NCBI RefSeq assembly: GCF_023073355.1
Contig: NZ_JADPJI010000008.1
Location: forward strand, 620,001 to 684,000
Reading direction: 5' to 3'
DNA from: Bradyrhizobium sp. 199
GTDB taxonomy: Bacteria > Pseudomonadota > Alphaproteobacteria > Rhizobiales > Xanthobacteraceae
Length of the DNA: 64,000 bases
Shown: positions 16,642-27,903 of the stretch, piece by piece
Position numbering within the stretch: position 1 is the first letter of the stretch
Layout: each line of letters opens with the position of its first letter
Program-made: the position numbers and the translations under genes
The notes under the pieces: generated by a model
Database searches by the model: none
Seen by the model: the letters and a program-made list of their open reading frames with translations, nothing else
Told to the model about the DNA's origin: nothing

Positions 16642-17943
16642 ATGCTCAAGACCCGATTTGCGATCGCGGCCATCGCTTTGGTTGTGCTATCCGCTCCCGC
16701 CTCCGCCCAGCTCCAGCCGCCGCCCGCCAGGCCCGCTGCCCCCAAGGCGATCGCGCCCTCGCCGCGCGCGGCCTCGTGCCATAATGGCGCGAGCTTCGAT
16801 CGCTTCCTGGCCGACGTGAAGGGCCAGGCGGTCGCGGCCGGCGTGTCGCAGCGGACGATCATGGAGGCCTCGCCCTATCTCCTCTACGACCAGGGCATCG
16901 TCAACCGGGACCGCGGCCAGCGCGTGTTCGGCCAGCTCTTCACCGAATTCGCCGGCCGTATGGCCGCGCCCTATCGGATGCAGAACGGCCAGCAGCACAT
17001 CAAGCAATACGCTGCCGCATTCGCGCGCGCCGAGAAGGAATATGGCGTGCCGCCGGCCGTGATCGCCGCGTTCTGGGGGTTGGAGAGCGATTTCGGCGCC
17101 AACATGGGCAATCTGCCGACGCTGAAATCGCTGGTGTCGCTCGCCTACGACTGCCGACGCTCCGAGATGTTCGTGGGCGAGACCATCGCGGCGCTCAAGA
17201 TCATCGACCGCGGCGATTTGCATCCCGACGAGATGATCGGCTCCTGGGCCGGCGAGCTCGGGCAGACGCAATTCCTGCCTGTACATTACGTCAACTACGC
17301 CGTCGACTATGACGGCGACGGGCGACGCGACCTTTTGCGCTCGCCGGCCGACGTGATCGGCTCGACCGCGAACTACATCGCCAATGGCTTGAAATGGCGG
17401 CGCGGCGAGCCGTGGCTGGAAGAGATCAAGGTGCCGCCAAACCTGCCCTGGGATAAGACCGATCTCACGGTGCGCGAGCCGCGCGCGACATGGGCGCAAC
17501 TCGGGATCACCTATCCCGACGGCCGTCCCTTGCCGAACGACAATCTCGCGGCATCCGTGCTGCTGCCGATGGGGCGCTTTGGGCCGGCCTTCATGGCCTA
17601 TCCGAATTTCGCGGCCTACACCGAGTGGAATAACTCGCTGATCTATTCGACCACCGCGGGCTATCTCGCCTCGCGCATTGCGGGTGCCGCGCCAATGCGC
17701 AAGCCGGCGGCGCCGGTGGCGCAATTGCCATTCAACGAGTTGAAAGAATTGCAACAGCTGCTGGTGCGCGCCGGCTTCAATGTCGGCAAGGTCGACGGCG
17801 TGCTGGGGCAGCAGAGCCGCGCGGCCGTCAAGGCGATGCAGATCAAGTTCGGCCTGCCGGCAGATTCCTGGCCGACCGCGGAGCTGCTGGCGCGCATGCG
17901 CGGCGGCACGGCACAGGCGCAGCCCCAGGCGACGGCAAGGTAG
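16642..17943 (+). CDS. Lytic murein transglycosylase (MltB type) with peptidoglycan-binding domain
   Basis: This 433-residue protein cleaves peptidoglycan glycan strands to 1,6-anhydro products. It has a signal peptide (about residues 1-23), an SLT_2 catalytic domain (about 48-345) with AAFWGLESDFGANMGN bearing the catalytic glutamate and the FLPVHYVNYAVDYDGDGRRD region, and a C-terminal PG_binding_1 domain (about 368-425; LQQLLVRAGFNVGKVDGVLG). The signal ends near ASAQ, so the mature enzyme is likely soluble periplasmic rather than a lipoprotein. Confidence 0.92.
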   Translation: MLKTRFAIAAIALVVLSAPASAQLQPPPARPAAPKAIAPSPRAASCHNGASFDRFLADVKGQAVAAGVSQRTIMEASPYLLYDQGIVNRDRGQRVFGQLFTEFAGRMAAPYRMQNGQQHIKQYAAAFARAEKEYGVPPAVIAAFWGLESDFGANMGNLPTLKSLVSLAYDCRRSEMFVGETIAALKIIDRGDLHPDEMIGSWAGELGQTQFLPVHYVNYAVDYDGDGRRDLLRSPADVIGSTANYIANGLKWRRGEPWLEEIKVPPNLPWDKTDLTVREPRATWAQLGITYPDGRPLPNDNLAASVLLPMGRFGPAFMAYPNFAAYTEWNNSLIYSTTAGYLASRIAGAAPMRKPAAPVAQLPFNELKELQQLLVRAGFNVGKVDGVLGQQSRAAVKAMQIKFGLPADSWPTAELLARMRGGTAQAQPQATAR

Positions 17944-18052
17944 AATTTTCGCACCGCACAAGCCGCTCCCCGCAATTGTATTTTTCCATGAGGCTCCCAT
18001 GTGAGTGGCTCAGGTTTTCTCCTGAGATTTCCCATTTACAAGCGAGCATCAC

Positions 18053-18556
18053 ATGTCCTTCTACGACGCAGCAGTCCCCGCCTATTTGCAAATGCTGAAC
18101 AGCGTGACCGGGCTGCTCACCAAAGCCGAAGCGCATTGCGCGGCCAAGAAGATCGAACCCGGCGTCCTGCTCGGCTCGCGCCTGTTTCCGGACATGCTGC
18201 CGCTGTCGAAGCAGGTCCAGCTTGTCAGTGATTTCGCCGCCAAGGGATGTGCCCGGCTGACCCATAGCGAAGTGCCCTCGACATCAGACACCGAGACCAG
18301 CTTTGCGGAATTGAAGCAGCGGCTGGCAAAGACGATCGACTACGTGAAGTCGTTCAAGCCCGCGCAATTCGAGGGTGCCGATACCAAAGACGTCACCTTC
18401 CCGGCCGGCCCGGATAAGTCCATCACCATGAAGGGCCAGCAATTCCTGAGCGCGTTCTCGCTGCCGAACTTCTATTTCCACGCCGCGACCGCCCACGGCA
18501 TTTTGCGCCACAACGGCGTCGAGATCGGCAAGCGCGATTTCATGGGCGCGAACTGA
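18053..18556 (+). CDS. DUF1993 family protein
   Basis: The 167-residue soluble protein is helical and matches DUF1993, a family in the DinB-like four-helix superfamily. Typical segments are VPAYLQMLNSVTGLL at the start, SRLFPDMLPLSKQVQ in the middle and FYFHAATAHGILRHNGVEIGKRDF at the end, where the histidines could bind metal. Its role is unknown. A 10-bp perfect hairpin without a T-run follows at 18622. Confidence 0.88.
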   Translation: MSFYDAAVPAYLQMLNSVTGLLTKAEAHCAAKKIEPGVLLGSRLFPDMLPLSKQVQLVSDFAAKGCARLTHSEVPSTSDTETSFAELKQRLAKTIDYVKSFKPAQFEGADTKDVTFPAGPDKSITMKGQQFLSAFSLPNFYFHAATAHGILRHNGVEIGKRDFMGAN

Positions 18557-18621
18557 TTTGCAAAATTGCGTGGCCGTTTAGCGGAGTTCTCCTGCCGCGG
18601 CCGAAATTGCACATGAATTAT

Positions 18622-18644
18622 GCTACGCGGCCGTGCCGCGTAGC
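18622..18644. other. Perfect 10-bp hairpin between DUF1993 and OYE genes
   Basis: GCTACGCGGC and GCCGCGTAGC pair fully around a CGT loop. No T-run follows on either strand. It may be a transcript-end structure or an operator for the downstream reductase gene, 90 bp away. Confidence 0.45.
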
Positions 18645-18733
18645 TCGCCTGCAGTTTGCGTATGGCTCAGCTCTTGCGCCTGATGTCGCGATGCACAAGT
18701 GTTCCAGACCTCTCATCGCTGGAAACATTGCCA

Positions 18734-19837
<1,104 letters not shown>

Positions 19838-19860
19838 GGGGTCGTGGTCGCTCCATCTCC

Positions 19861-19944
19861 GTCATTGCGAGGAGCAACGCGACGAAGCAATCCAGACTAC
19901 CTCCGGGGAAAGACTCTGGATTGCTTCGCTTCGCTCGCATGACG
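19861..19944. repeat. Intergenic palindromic repeat, family B (copy 2)
   Basis: It begins GTCATTGCGAGGAGC, carries GAAGCAATCCAG and CTGGATTGCTTC, and ends CTCGCATGACGG. It is the same plan as at 3.62 kb but shorter in the middle and right arm. Confidence 0.8.
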
Positions 19945-19969
19945 GTGTGGCAACAGAATCCGCGACACA

Positions 19970-20008
19970 AAAGAAAAAAGGCCGGGATCGCTCCCGGCCT
20001 TTCGTTTT
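19970..20008 (-). terminator. Rho-independent terminator of the glp operon (bidirectional)
   Basis: A perfect 11-bp stem AAAGGCCGGGA / TCCCGGCCTTT with a 4-base loop has T-rich flanks on both strands. It follows the stop of the glycerol-binding protein gene on the minus strand by about 30 bp and may also serve the convergent OYE gene. Confidence 0.88.
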
Positions 20009-20030
20009 TTGATGTCGCTCTACGCGCCGC

Positions 20031-21827
20031 TTACTTCGCTTCTGCGCGCTTGGGCGGGGTGGCCGGCCACGACTTGATCAGGGTGTCATAGTCGACCGTC
20101 TCGCCCTTCGGCTTCTCGTTAGCAAGCTTGCGCTGGGGCGCGATGGTGCCGTCCTTCTCGGCCTTCGCGAACCAGTACTCCGGCTTCTCCTTCTTGTGCA
20201 GCTTCGGACCGCAGGCGCCCTGCACGTTGGACTTCTCCAGGCGCTCCATGACGGAGTCCTGAGCCGCCGCAAGGGCGTCCATCGCGGCTTGCGGCGTCTT
20301 CGCACCGGACGACGCATCGCCGATGTTCTGCCACCACAGCTGCGCGAGCTTCGGATAGTCGGGCACGTTGTTGCCGGTCGGGGTCCACTGCACGCGCGCG
20401 GGCGAGCGGTAGAACTCGATCAGGCCGCCGAGCTTCGGCGCGCGCTCGGTGAACGACTTGTCCCAGATGTCGGATTCACGGATGAAGGTGAGACCGACAT
20501 GGCTCTTCTTCAGGCTCACCGACTTGGAGATGATGAACTGGAGATAGAGCCAGGCCGCCTTGCGGCGATCCGCCGGGGTCGACTTAAGCAGCGTCACGGA
20601 GCCGGCGTCCTGATAGCCGAGCTTCATGCCTTCCTTCCAGTACGCACCGTGCGGCGAGGGCGCCATACGCCATTTCGGCGTACCGTCCGCGTTCATCACG
20701 GCGATGCCCGGCTTCACCATGTCGGCGGTGAAGGCGGTGTACCAGAACATCTGCTGGGCGATGTTGCCCTGCGCCGGCACCGGACCTGCCTCGGAGAACG
20801 TCATGCCCTGGGCCTGCGGCGGTGCGTACTTCTTCAGCCAGTCGAGGTATTTGGTGATCGAGTAGACCGCAGCCGGACCGTTGGTGTCGCCACCACGTTC
20901 CACCGAGGAGCCGACCGGGCGGCAGCCTTCCATGCGGATGCCCCACTCGTCGACCGGCAGACCGTTCGGAATGCCCTTGTCACCGTTGCCGGCCATCGAG
21001 AGCCAGGCGTCGGTGAAACGCCATCCGAGCGAGGGGTCCTTCTTGCCATAGTCCATATGGCCGTAGACCTTGACGCCGTTGATCTCCTTGATGTCGTTGG
21101 TGAAGAACTCGGCAATGTCCTCATAGGCGGACCAGTTCACGGGCACGCCGAGCTCGTAGCCATACTTGGCCTTGAACTTGGCCTTGTAGTCGGCGTTGGT
21201 GAACCAGTCGTAGCGGAACCAATAGAGGTTCGCGAACTGCTGGTCGGGCAGCTGATAGAGCTTGCCGTCGGGACCGGTCGTGAACGACTTGCCGATGAAG
21301 TCGTTGACGTCGAGCATGGGATCGGTGACGTCCTTGCCCTCGCCGGTCATGTAGTCCGACAGTACGACTGTCTGGCCGTAGCGGAAGTGGGTGCCGATCA
21401 GGTCGGAGTCGTTGATCCAGCCGTCATAGACGTTCTTGCCGGACTGCATCTGGGTCTGCAACTTCTCGACGACGTCACCTTCCTGGATGAGGTCGTGCTT
21501 GAGCTTGATGCCGGTGAGCTCGGAGAACGCCTTGGCCAGCGTCTGCGCCTCATACTCGTGAGTCGTGATGGTCTCGGAGACGACGTTGATCTCCATGCCC
21601 TTGAACGGCTCGGCCGCCTTGGCGAACCACTCCAGCTCCTTCTTCTGGTCTTCCTTCGACAGCGTCGAGGGCGTGAATTCCGCGATCCACTTCTGGATCA
21701 CGGCGTCGTCGGCGGCGCGCACCGGCGCCGTGACAGCGAGCGACACCGCAATAATGGCGGCGGCGCTCGACATGGTCAGAAAACTGCTCTTGGTCAATGG
21801 ACCTTTCCTTCTCCTAAACTGTCGCAT
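20031..21827 (-). CDS. glpV: Glycerol ABC transporter substrate-binding protein
   Basis: This 598-residue periplasmic protein captures the substrate for the GlpPQST permease. It has a long signal peptide with a basic start (MRQFRRRKG) and a hydrophobic core ending APVRAAD near residue 40. The rest is a large type-1 extracellular solute-binding fold. I set the start at MRQFRR because GGAGGAAC lies 8 bp before it; an upstream in-frame ATG at 21851 lacks this. It is the last gene of the operon, with a strong terminator after it. The name follows the Rhizobium leguminosarum glycerol system, by gene order and similarity of the whole cluster. Confidence 0.88.
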   Translation of the reverse strand: MRQFRRRKGPLTKSSFLTMSSAAAIIAVSLAVTAPVRAADDAVIQKWIAEFTPSTLSKEDQKKELEWFAKAAEPFKGMEINVVSETITTHEYEAQTLAKAFSELTGIKLKHDLIQEGDVVEKLQTQMQSGKNVYDGWINDSDLIGTHFRYGQTVVLSDYMTGEGKDVTDPMLDVNDFIGKSFTTGPDGKLYQLPDQQFANLYWFRYDWFTNADYKAKFKAKYGYELGVPVNWSAYEDIAEFFTNDIKEINGVKVYGHMDYGKKDPSLGWRFTDAWLSMAGNGDKGIPNGLPVDEWGIRMEGCRPVGSSVERGGDTNGPAAVYSITKYLDWLKKYAPPQAQGMTFSEAGPVPAQGNIAQQMFWYTAFTADMVKPGIAVMNADGTPKWRMAPSPHGAYWKEGMKLGYQDAGSVTLLKSTPADRRKAAWLYLQFIISKSVSLKKSHVGLTFIRESDIWDKSFTERAPKLGGLIEFYRSPARVQWTPTGNNVPDYPKLAQLWWQNIGDASSGAKTPQAAMDALAAAQDSVMERLEKSNVQGACGPKLHKKEKPEYWFAKAEKDGTIAPQRKLANEKPKGETVDYDTLIKSWPATPPKRAEAK

Positions 21828-21902
21828 GTTGTTCCTCCGTTGCAGCGACAAAATATTATACAGATCCGGATTGCCCCCGGATCTGGCCGTCCCTTCGCGA
21901 GC

Positions 21903-22232
21903 TCAGACCGTGCGAAATATGAGCACAGCCGTCACCAGCGAAATTGCACTTGCGAGCCACAGGCGCGAGATTTCAACGCCGTCCTCGCCGATCGGCAGCG
22001 TAGCGATCGCGTCGGTGCCGAGGAAACCGATCCAGAGAAGGTGGATGACCGCCGCCGTGATCAGCGAAATGAACAGGCGGTCGCCACGCGTGGTCGGGAT
22101 GCGGAGCACGCCGACGCGCTCGGCTTCGGGATAGACCGCCGCAAGCCACGTCATCACGGCAAGCGTGGAGGCGAGCGCGACGAAGAAGATTGCCGTCGGC
22201 GGGGTCCAGGCCATCCATGCGATGGGTTCCAT
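21903..22232 (-). CDS. glpU: DUF2160 small membrane protein of the glycerol transporter
   Basis: A 109-residue protein with three hydrophobic helices (about 14-34, 50-72 and 88-107). It matches the DUF2160 family, almost always found in glycerol ABC operons between the permease and binding-protein genes. AGGAGGC lies 4 bp before the ATG. Its role is not established; it may stabilise the transporter. It follows glpQ by 10 bp. Confidence 0.85.
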   Translation of the reverse strand: MEPIAWMAWTPPTAIFFVALASTLAVMTWLAAVYPEAERVGVLRIPTTRGDRLFISLITAAVIHLLWIGFLGTDAIATLPIGEDGVEISRLWLASAISLVTAVLIFRTV

Positions 22233-22242
22233 TGATGCCTCC

Positions 22243-23048
22243 TTACACGCGACCGAGCGCAAAACCGCTCGCGATGTAGTTGCGGACAAACCAGATCACG
22301 AGCGCGCCCGGGATGATTGTGAGCACGCCGGCGGCTGCCAAGAGGCCCCAGTCCATGCCCGATGCCGACACCGTGCGCGTCATGATCGCGGCGATCGGCT
22401 TGGCCGACACCGAAGTCAGCGTGCGCGCGAGCAGGAGTTCGACCCACGAAAACATGAAGCAGAAGAAGGCGGCGACGCCGATGCCGCTCGCGATCAAGGG
22501 CACCAGGATCTTGATGAAGAAGCGCGGAAATGAATAGCCGTCGAGAAAGGCGGTCTCGTCGATCTCGCGCGGCACGCCGGAGACGAAGCCTTCGAGGATC
22601 CACACCGCCAGCGGAACGTTGAAGATGCAATGCGCGAGCGCAACCGCCCAAGGCGTATCAAACAGGCCGATCGCCGAATAGAGGTTGAAGAACGGCAGCG
22701 CATAGACCGCGGCCGGCGCCATGCGGTTCGACAACAGCCAGAAGAACAGATGCTTGTCGCCGAGGAAGCGGTAGCGCGAGAACGCGTAGGCCGCGGGCAG
22801 CGCCACCGAAATCGAGATGATGGTGTTGAGAACGACGTATTCCAGCGAGTTGATGTAGCCGGAATACCAGCTCTCGTCAGTGAAGATGCGCTTGTAGTGC
22901 TGGAGCGTCGGCGTGTGCGGCCACAGCGTCATCGTCGAGACGATCTCGGCGTTGGTCTTGAAGCTCATGTTGACGAGCCAGTAGATCGGCAGCAGCAGGA
23001 AGATCAGAAACAGCCCCATGATGAGGCGGCGGCCGGGGATCGAGTGCA

Positions 23049-23049
<1 letters not shown>
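22243..23049 (-). CDS. glpQ: Glycerol ABC transporter permease
   Basis: The 268-residue permease has six predicted helices and the ABC-importer EAA loop near residue 180 (DETAFLDGYSFPRFFIKILVPLI), which contacts the ATPase. It is the MalG-like partner of GlpP. Its ATG overlaps the glpP stop by one base, so the two are coupled. The same frame is open upstream through glpP but that part is not protein-like. Confidence 0.9.
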
Positions 23050-23950
<901 letters not shown>

Positions 23951-23951
<1 letters not shown>

Positions 23952-25036
23952 CAGGCGGCTCCCTCCACCAGAAGGCTGTCGGCATAGACGTGGACATGCG
24001 ACGGATCGAATTTCAGCCCGGCCGTCCCGTCCACGCTGGCGAATCCCGCGGGCGCCCGCACCGCGAGCTTGGCATCACCGAGACGCGTCCGCGCGAAACG
24101 GATGCGGCCGAGATCGTCGATGCGCTCGATCTTCGCGGTGAGCAGACCAGGCGCAGGCGCGACGGCCTCGACGAATTCGGGACGGACGCCGATCTCGATC
24201 TTCGCGCCCGAAGGCAGGTTGCCGTAAGCGCGGTCAAGCGCGATGACGTGGCCGCCGACGTGGGCCTCACGGCCCCTCACCTCGGCCGGAATGATGTTCA
24301 TGCCGGGCGAGCCGATGAAATAGCCGACGAAGGTGTGCGCCGGCTTGTCGAACAGCTCGGCCGGAGTGCCGCTTTGCACCACGCGGCCGTCGTGCATGAC
24401 GACTACGGTGTCGGCGAAGGTCAGCGCCTCGGTCTGGTCGTGGGTGACGTAGATCATCGTGAGATCGAGCTCACGATGCAGCGCCTTCAGCTTGGAGCGG
24501 AGCTGCCATTTCAGCTCGGGATCAATCACCGTCAGCGGCTCGTCGAACAGCACGGCGGCGACGTCGGAACGGACGAGACCGCGGCCGAGCGAGATCTTCT
24601 GCTTGGCGTCGGCCGTGAGGCGCGTCGCCTTGCGGTTCAGATAGGGTTCGAGATCGAGCAGGCGGCCGATCTCGGCAACACGCTTGTCGACCTCGGATTT
24701 CGCGACGCCGCGGTTCTTCAGCGGAAACGCCAAATTCTGCCCCACTGTCATGGTGTCGTAAATCACCGGAAACTGAAACACCTGGGCGATGTTGCGCTTC
24801 TGGGTTGACAGCGGTGTGATGTCCTTGCCGTCGAACAAGATTTTGCCCCGCGACGGCGTGATGATGCCGGAGATGACGTTAAGCAGCGTAGTCTTGCCGC
24901 AGCCGGACGGGCCGAGCAACGCGTAGGCGCCGCCCTGCCGCCAGGTCATGGTGACAGGCTTCAGCGCAAAGCTCTCCTCCGGCGCATCATTGCCGCCGTA
25001 GGAATGGGCGAGATCGACGAGGTCAATGCGGGCCAT
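23951..25036 (-). CDS. glpT: Glycerol ABC transporter ATPase with degenerate signature motif
   Basis: This 361-residue ATPase has Walker A (GPSGCGKTT, about residues 40-48), Q-loop (FQFP), Walker B (AAVLFDEPL) and the H-loop histidine (YVTHDQTEAL). The ABC signature is not LSGGQ: at that place it reads LTADAKQKISLGR. A C-terminal MalK-like regulatory domain follows (about 240-355). Its partner GlpS has a normal signature but no H-loop histidine, so each composite ATP site uses complementary parts (see findings). GGAGG lies 7 bp before the ATG, and 12 bp separate it from glpS. Confidence 0.9.
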
Positions 25037-25048
25037 ATCGCACCTCCC

Positions 25049-26125
25049 TCAAGAGCTCGGCGCCGCGACCAACCGGTCGGCGGCATCGAAGACAAAAACG
25101 TCGTTGGGGTCGAGCACGGCGTCGAGCGTCTGGCCGGGCTCGAACTCGTGCACGCCGTGCAGCACCGCCACCCAGTTCGATCCGTCGCGGGTCAAATGCA
25201 CAAAGCTCTCCGAACCGGTGATCTCGGTCACCGTCACCATGGCATGGAAGGCATGGCGGTCAGTCTCGCCATTGGCAAGCGCGAGCTGATGGGCGCGAAA
25301 TCCGACGCGATAGGCGCCGTCCGCCAGCGAGGAATAGAGACCGGACGCCGGCGCGGCGATGCCGCCGGCATATTGCACGGAGCCGTTCTTCTTCTCGATG
25401 CCGACAAGATTCAGCGGCGGATCGGAGAACACCTGCGCCACCCGCAAGGTCTGCGGATGACGGTAAACGTTCGGCGTCTCGCCGATCTGGAGCGCCTTCC
25501 CCTCCCACATGCACACCGTGTTGCCGCCGAGCAGCAGCGCCTCGGTCGGCTCGGTGGTGGCATAGACGAAGATCGCGCCGGACGCCTCGAAGATGCGCGG
25601 CAGCTCGGTGCGCAGTTCCTCGCGGAGCTTGTAGTCGAGATTGGCGAGCGGCTCGTCGAGCAGCACGAGATCGGCGCCCTTCACCAGCGCGCGCGCCATC
25701 GCAGTTCGCTGCTGCTGGCCGCCGGAGAGCTGGAGCGGCGTGCGCTTCAGGAACGGCTCGAGCCGCAGCAGCTTCGCAGCCTCCGCCACGCGCGCTTCGA
25801 TCTCGGCGCGCGGCTTGCCCTGCACCCGCAAGGGCGAGGCGATGTTCTCGTAGACCGACAGCGAAGGGTAATTGATGAACTGCTGATAAACCATGGCGAC
25901 CGAGCGCTGGCGCACGTCGACGCCGGTGACGTCCTTGCCGTTGACCAGCAGCTTGCCCGATGTCGGCTTGTCCAATCCGGCGAGCAGCCGCATGATCGAG
26001 GTCTTGCCCGACAGTGTCGGCCCGAGCAGCACGTTGAGCGTGCCGCTCTCGAGCGTCAGGGAGACGTCGCGAATGTGCGGGATCCCGTCGACAGTCCGGG
26101 TCACGTGATCGAGTGTCACCGTCAT
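25049..26125 (-). CDS. glpS: Glycerol ABC transporter ATPase lacking H-loop histidine
   Basis: The 358-residue ATPase has Walker A (GPTLSGKTS, about 35-43), Q-loop (YQQF), an intact signature (LSGGQQQR, about 135) and Walker B (LVLLDEPLANLD). The H-loop, normally T-H-D, reads YATTEPTEAL, with threonine in place of the switch histidine. A MalK-like C-terminal domain follows. Its ATG overlaps the glpD stop by four bases (ATGA). It pairs with GlpT to drive glycerol import. Confidence 0.9.
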   Translation of the reverse strand: MTVTLDHVTRTVDGIPHIRDVSLTLESGTLNVLLGPTLSGKTSIMRLLAGLDKPTSGKLLVNGKDVTGVDVRQRSVAMVYQQFINYPSLSVYENIASPLRVQGKPRAEIEARVAEAAKLLRLEPFLKRTPLQLSGGQQQRTAMARALVKGADLVLLDEPLANLDYKLREELRTELPRIFEASGAIFVYATTEPTEALLLGGNTVCMWEGKALQIGETPNVYRHPQTLRVAQVFSDPPLNLVGIEKKNGSVQYAGGIAAPASGLYSSLADGAYRVGFRAHQLALANGETDRHAFHAMVTVTEITGSESFVHLTRDGSNWVAVLHGVHEFEPGQTLDAVLDPNDVFVFDAADRLVAAPSS

Positions 26126-27672
26126 GAGCGTCCTCCCGCTTCCAGCAGAGGACTTTGCTGCACGGCGTGGGTTCTGATCCAGTCGTCAAGCGCCGCGATC
26201 TCGTCGGCACTTAGCCGCAGGCCGAGCTTGGAACGGCGCCAGACCACATCTTCGGCCGTGACGGCCCATTCGTTGGCCATGAGATAGCGGACCTCGCGCT
26301 CGGTCAGCGTCGCGCCAAAGGGCTGGCCGAGATCGGCCGCCGATTTCGCGTCGCCGAGCAGCTTGACGGCCTTGGTGCCATAGGCACGGGCGAGACGTCG
26401 CGCATGCTCGTGGCTGAGGAAGGGATAACCACGCTGAAGCTCGGCGATCAGCCCGTCGATGTCGGACACGTTCATGTCTCCGCCCGGCAGCGGCCATTTG
26501 CCGGTCCAGCCCTCCCGCGCTTTTGCGCTGCGGAGATATGGCGCGAGCCGTTCCAGCGCTTCTTCGGCGAGGCGGCGATAGGTCGTGATCTTGCCGCCAT
26601 AGATCGACAGCAGCGGGACACCGCCGGGCGTGTCGAGCTCGAACACGTAGTCGCGCGTCGCGGCCTTGGCTTCGCTGGCGCCGTCGTCGTAGAGCGGGCG
26701 CACGCCGGAATAGGTCCAGACCACGTCGTCCGGCGTCACAGGCTTTGCCAGATATTCACTCGCCGCCGTGCAGAGATACTGGATCTCCTCAGTCGTCGCC
26801 TTCACCTTGGCGGGATCGCCGTCATAGTCGCGATCGGTGGTGCCGATCAGCGTGAAATCGTCCTGGTACGGGATCACGAAGATGATGCGGCCGTCCGCGT
26901 TCTGGAACATGTAGGCGCGGTCGTGGTCGTAGAGCTTCCTGACCACGATATGCGAGCCCTGCACCAGCCGCACCTTGGCTTTCGCGTTGACGCCGGCGCC
27001 GCGGCCGAGCACGTCCTCGACCCAGGGGCCGCCGGCATTGACCAGCGCCTTCGCCTGGATCTGCGAGCGCTCGCCGGTCAGCGTGTTGACCATGCCGACG
27101 GTCCAGAGGCCGCCGGACTGGCGAATCTCGGTCGCGCGGGCGCGGGTGCGAATCTCTGCGCCCTTGTCGGCGGCATCCCGTGCGTTGAGCACGACAAGGC
27201 GCGCGTCGTCGACGAAGCAGTCGGAATATTCGAAGGCGCGGCTGTAGCGATTCGGGATCAGCGGCTTGCCGACCTCGTCGCGTTTGAGGTCCACCGAACG
27301 AGTCGCGGGCAAGAGGTGGCGACCGCCAATGTGGTCATACAGGAAGAGGCCGAGACGCAGCAGCCAAGCCGGCCGAAGGCCGGCATGATGCGGCAAGACG
27401 AAACGCAGGGGGCGGATAATGTGGGGCGCGATGCCCCACAGGATCTCGCGCTCGATCAGCGCCTCGCGGACCAGACGAAACTCGTAATATTCGAGATAGC
27501 GCAGGCCGCCATGCACCAGCTTGGTCGACCAGGACGACGTCCCGCTCGCCAAATCGTTCATTTCGCACAGGAAAACCGTGTTGCCGCGGCCCACCGCGTC
27601 GCGCGCGATGCCGCAGCCGTTAACACCGCCTCCGATGATGGCGAGGTCGAAAATACGCTCCAACAGACGCAT
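26122..27672 (-). CDS. glpD: Aerobic glycerol-3-phosphate dehydrogenase
   Basis: GlpD oxidises sn-glycerol 3-phosphate to dihydroxyacetone phosphate and passes electrons to quinone at the inner membrane. The 516-residue protein opens with the FAD-binding GGGVNGCGIARDA motif (residues 14-26), has LASGTSSWSTKLVHGGLRYL (about 43-62) for flavin and substrate, a second FAD-contact segment IYGGKITTYRRLAEEAL (about 349-365), and the C-terminal DAO_C domain. It is the first gene of the operon and is translationally coupled to glpS. No glycerol kinase gene is present in the window, so phosphorylation must be encoded elsewhere. Phased CTTTC repeats lie upstream. Confidence 0.95.
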   Translation of the reverse strand: MRLLERIFDLAIIGGGVNGCGIARDAVGRGNTVFLCEMNDLASGTSSWSTKLVHGGLRYLEYYEFRLVREALIEREILWGIAPHIIRPLRFVLPHHAGLRPAWLLRLGLFLYDHIGGRHLLPATRSVDLKRDEVGKPLIPNRYSRAFEYSDCFVDDARLVVLNARDAADKGAEIRTRARATEIRQSGGLWTVGMVNTLTGERSQIQAKALVNAGGPWVEDVLGRGAGVNAKAKVRLVQGSHIVVRKLYDHDRAYMFQNADGRIIFVIPYQDDFTLIGTTDRDYDGDPAKVKATTEEIQYLCTAASEYLAKPVTPDDVVWTYSGVRPLYDDGASEAKAATRDYVFELDTPGGVPLLSIYGGKITTYRRLAEEALERLAPYLRSAKAREGWTGKWPLPGGDMNVSDIDGLIAELQRGYPFLSHEHARRLARAYGTKAVKLLGDAKSAADLGQPFGATLTEREVRYLMANEWAVTAEDVVWRRSKLGLRLSADEIAALDDWIRTHAVQQSPLLEAGGRS

Positions 27673-27704
27673 CCCCCGACGACCGCCCGTTGCTTGGAGC
27701 GGTT

Positions 27705-27776
27705 ACTTTCGTTTTTGATTAGATCACACCCAAAACCGAAAGCAAGATGAAAGAGAGGCGAAAGAAAGTGAAAGCG
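27705..27776 (-). promoter_or_regulatory. Candidate GlpR operator: helically phased CTTTC repeats before glpD
   Basis: On the minus strand CTTTC occurs at intervals of about 11 bp (plus-strand GAAAG at 27738, 27749, 27760 and 27770, with one extra at 27764). An inverted copy (plus-strand CTTTC) lies at 27708. DeoR-family regulators bind such direct repeats, and GlpR operators are known to contain TTTCG-type units. The array lies 35-100 bp before glpD. Confidence 0.55.
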
Positions 27777-27867
27777 GAACTATTTTGAAGGCAAGGCGAC
27801 CGCGGAAGAGGGAGCTTGGACGACAATTCGAGAGCCAGCAGCGTCCTTGTTTGGTCAGCATCGCAGA

Positions 27868-27885
27868 ATTATAGTCATTATAGTC
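27868..27885 (+). promoter_or_regulatory. 9-bp tandem repeat before the antitoxin gene
   Basis: ATTATAGTC is directly repeated twice and lies 18 bp before the antitoxin ATG. Its AT-rich sequence and place suit either a -10 region or an operator for antitoxin autorepression. Confidence 0.4.
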
Positions 27886-27903
27886 ATCTTGGACTTTTGT
27901 CGC

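Noticed and set aside
18009..18026. CTCAGG/CCTGAG hairpin after the lytic transglycosylase gene
   Set aside because: A six-base stem with a short T stretch only in the loop; too weak to call a terminator.
20196..22235. Long plus-strand frame antisense to glpV and glpU
   Set aside because: A shadow of the transporter genes on the minus strand, with no protein-like features.
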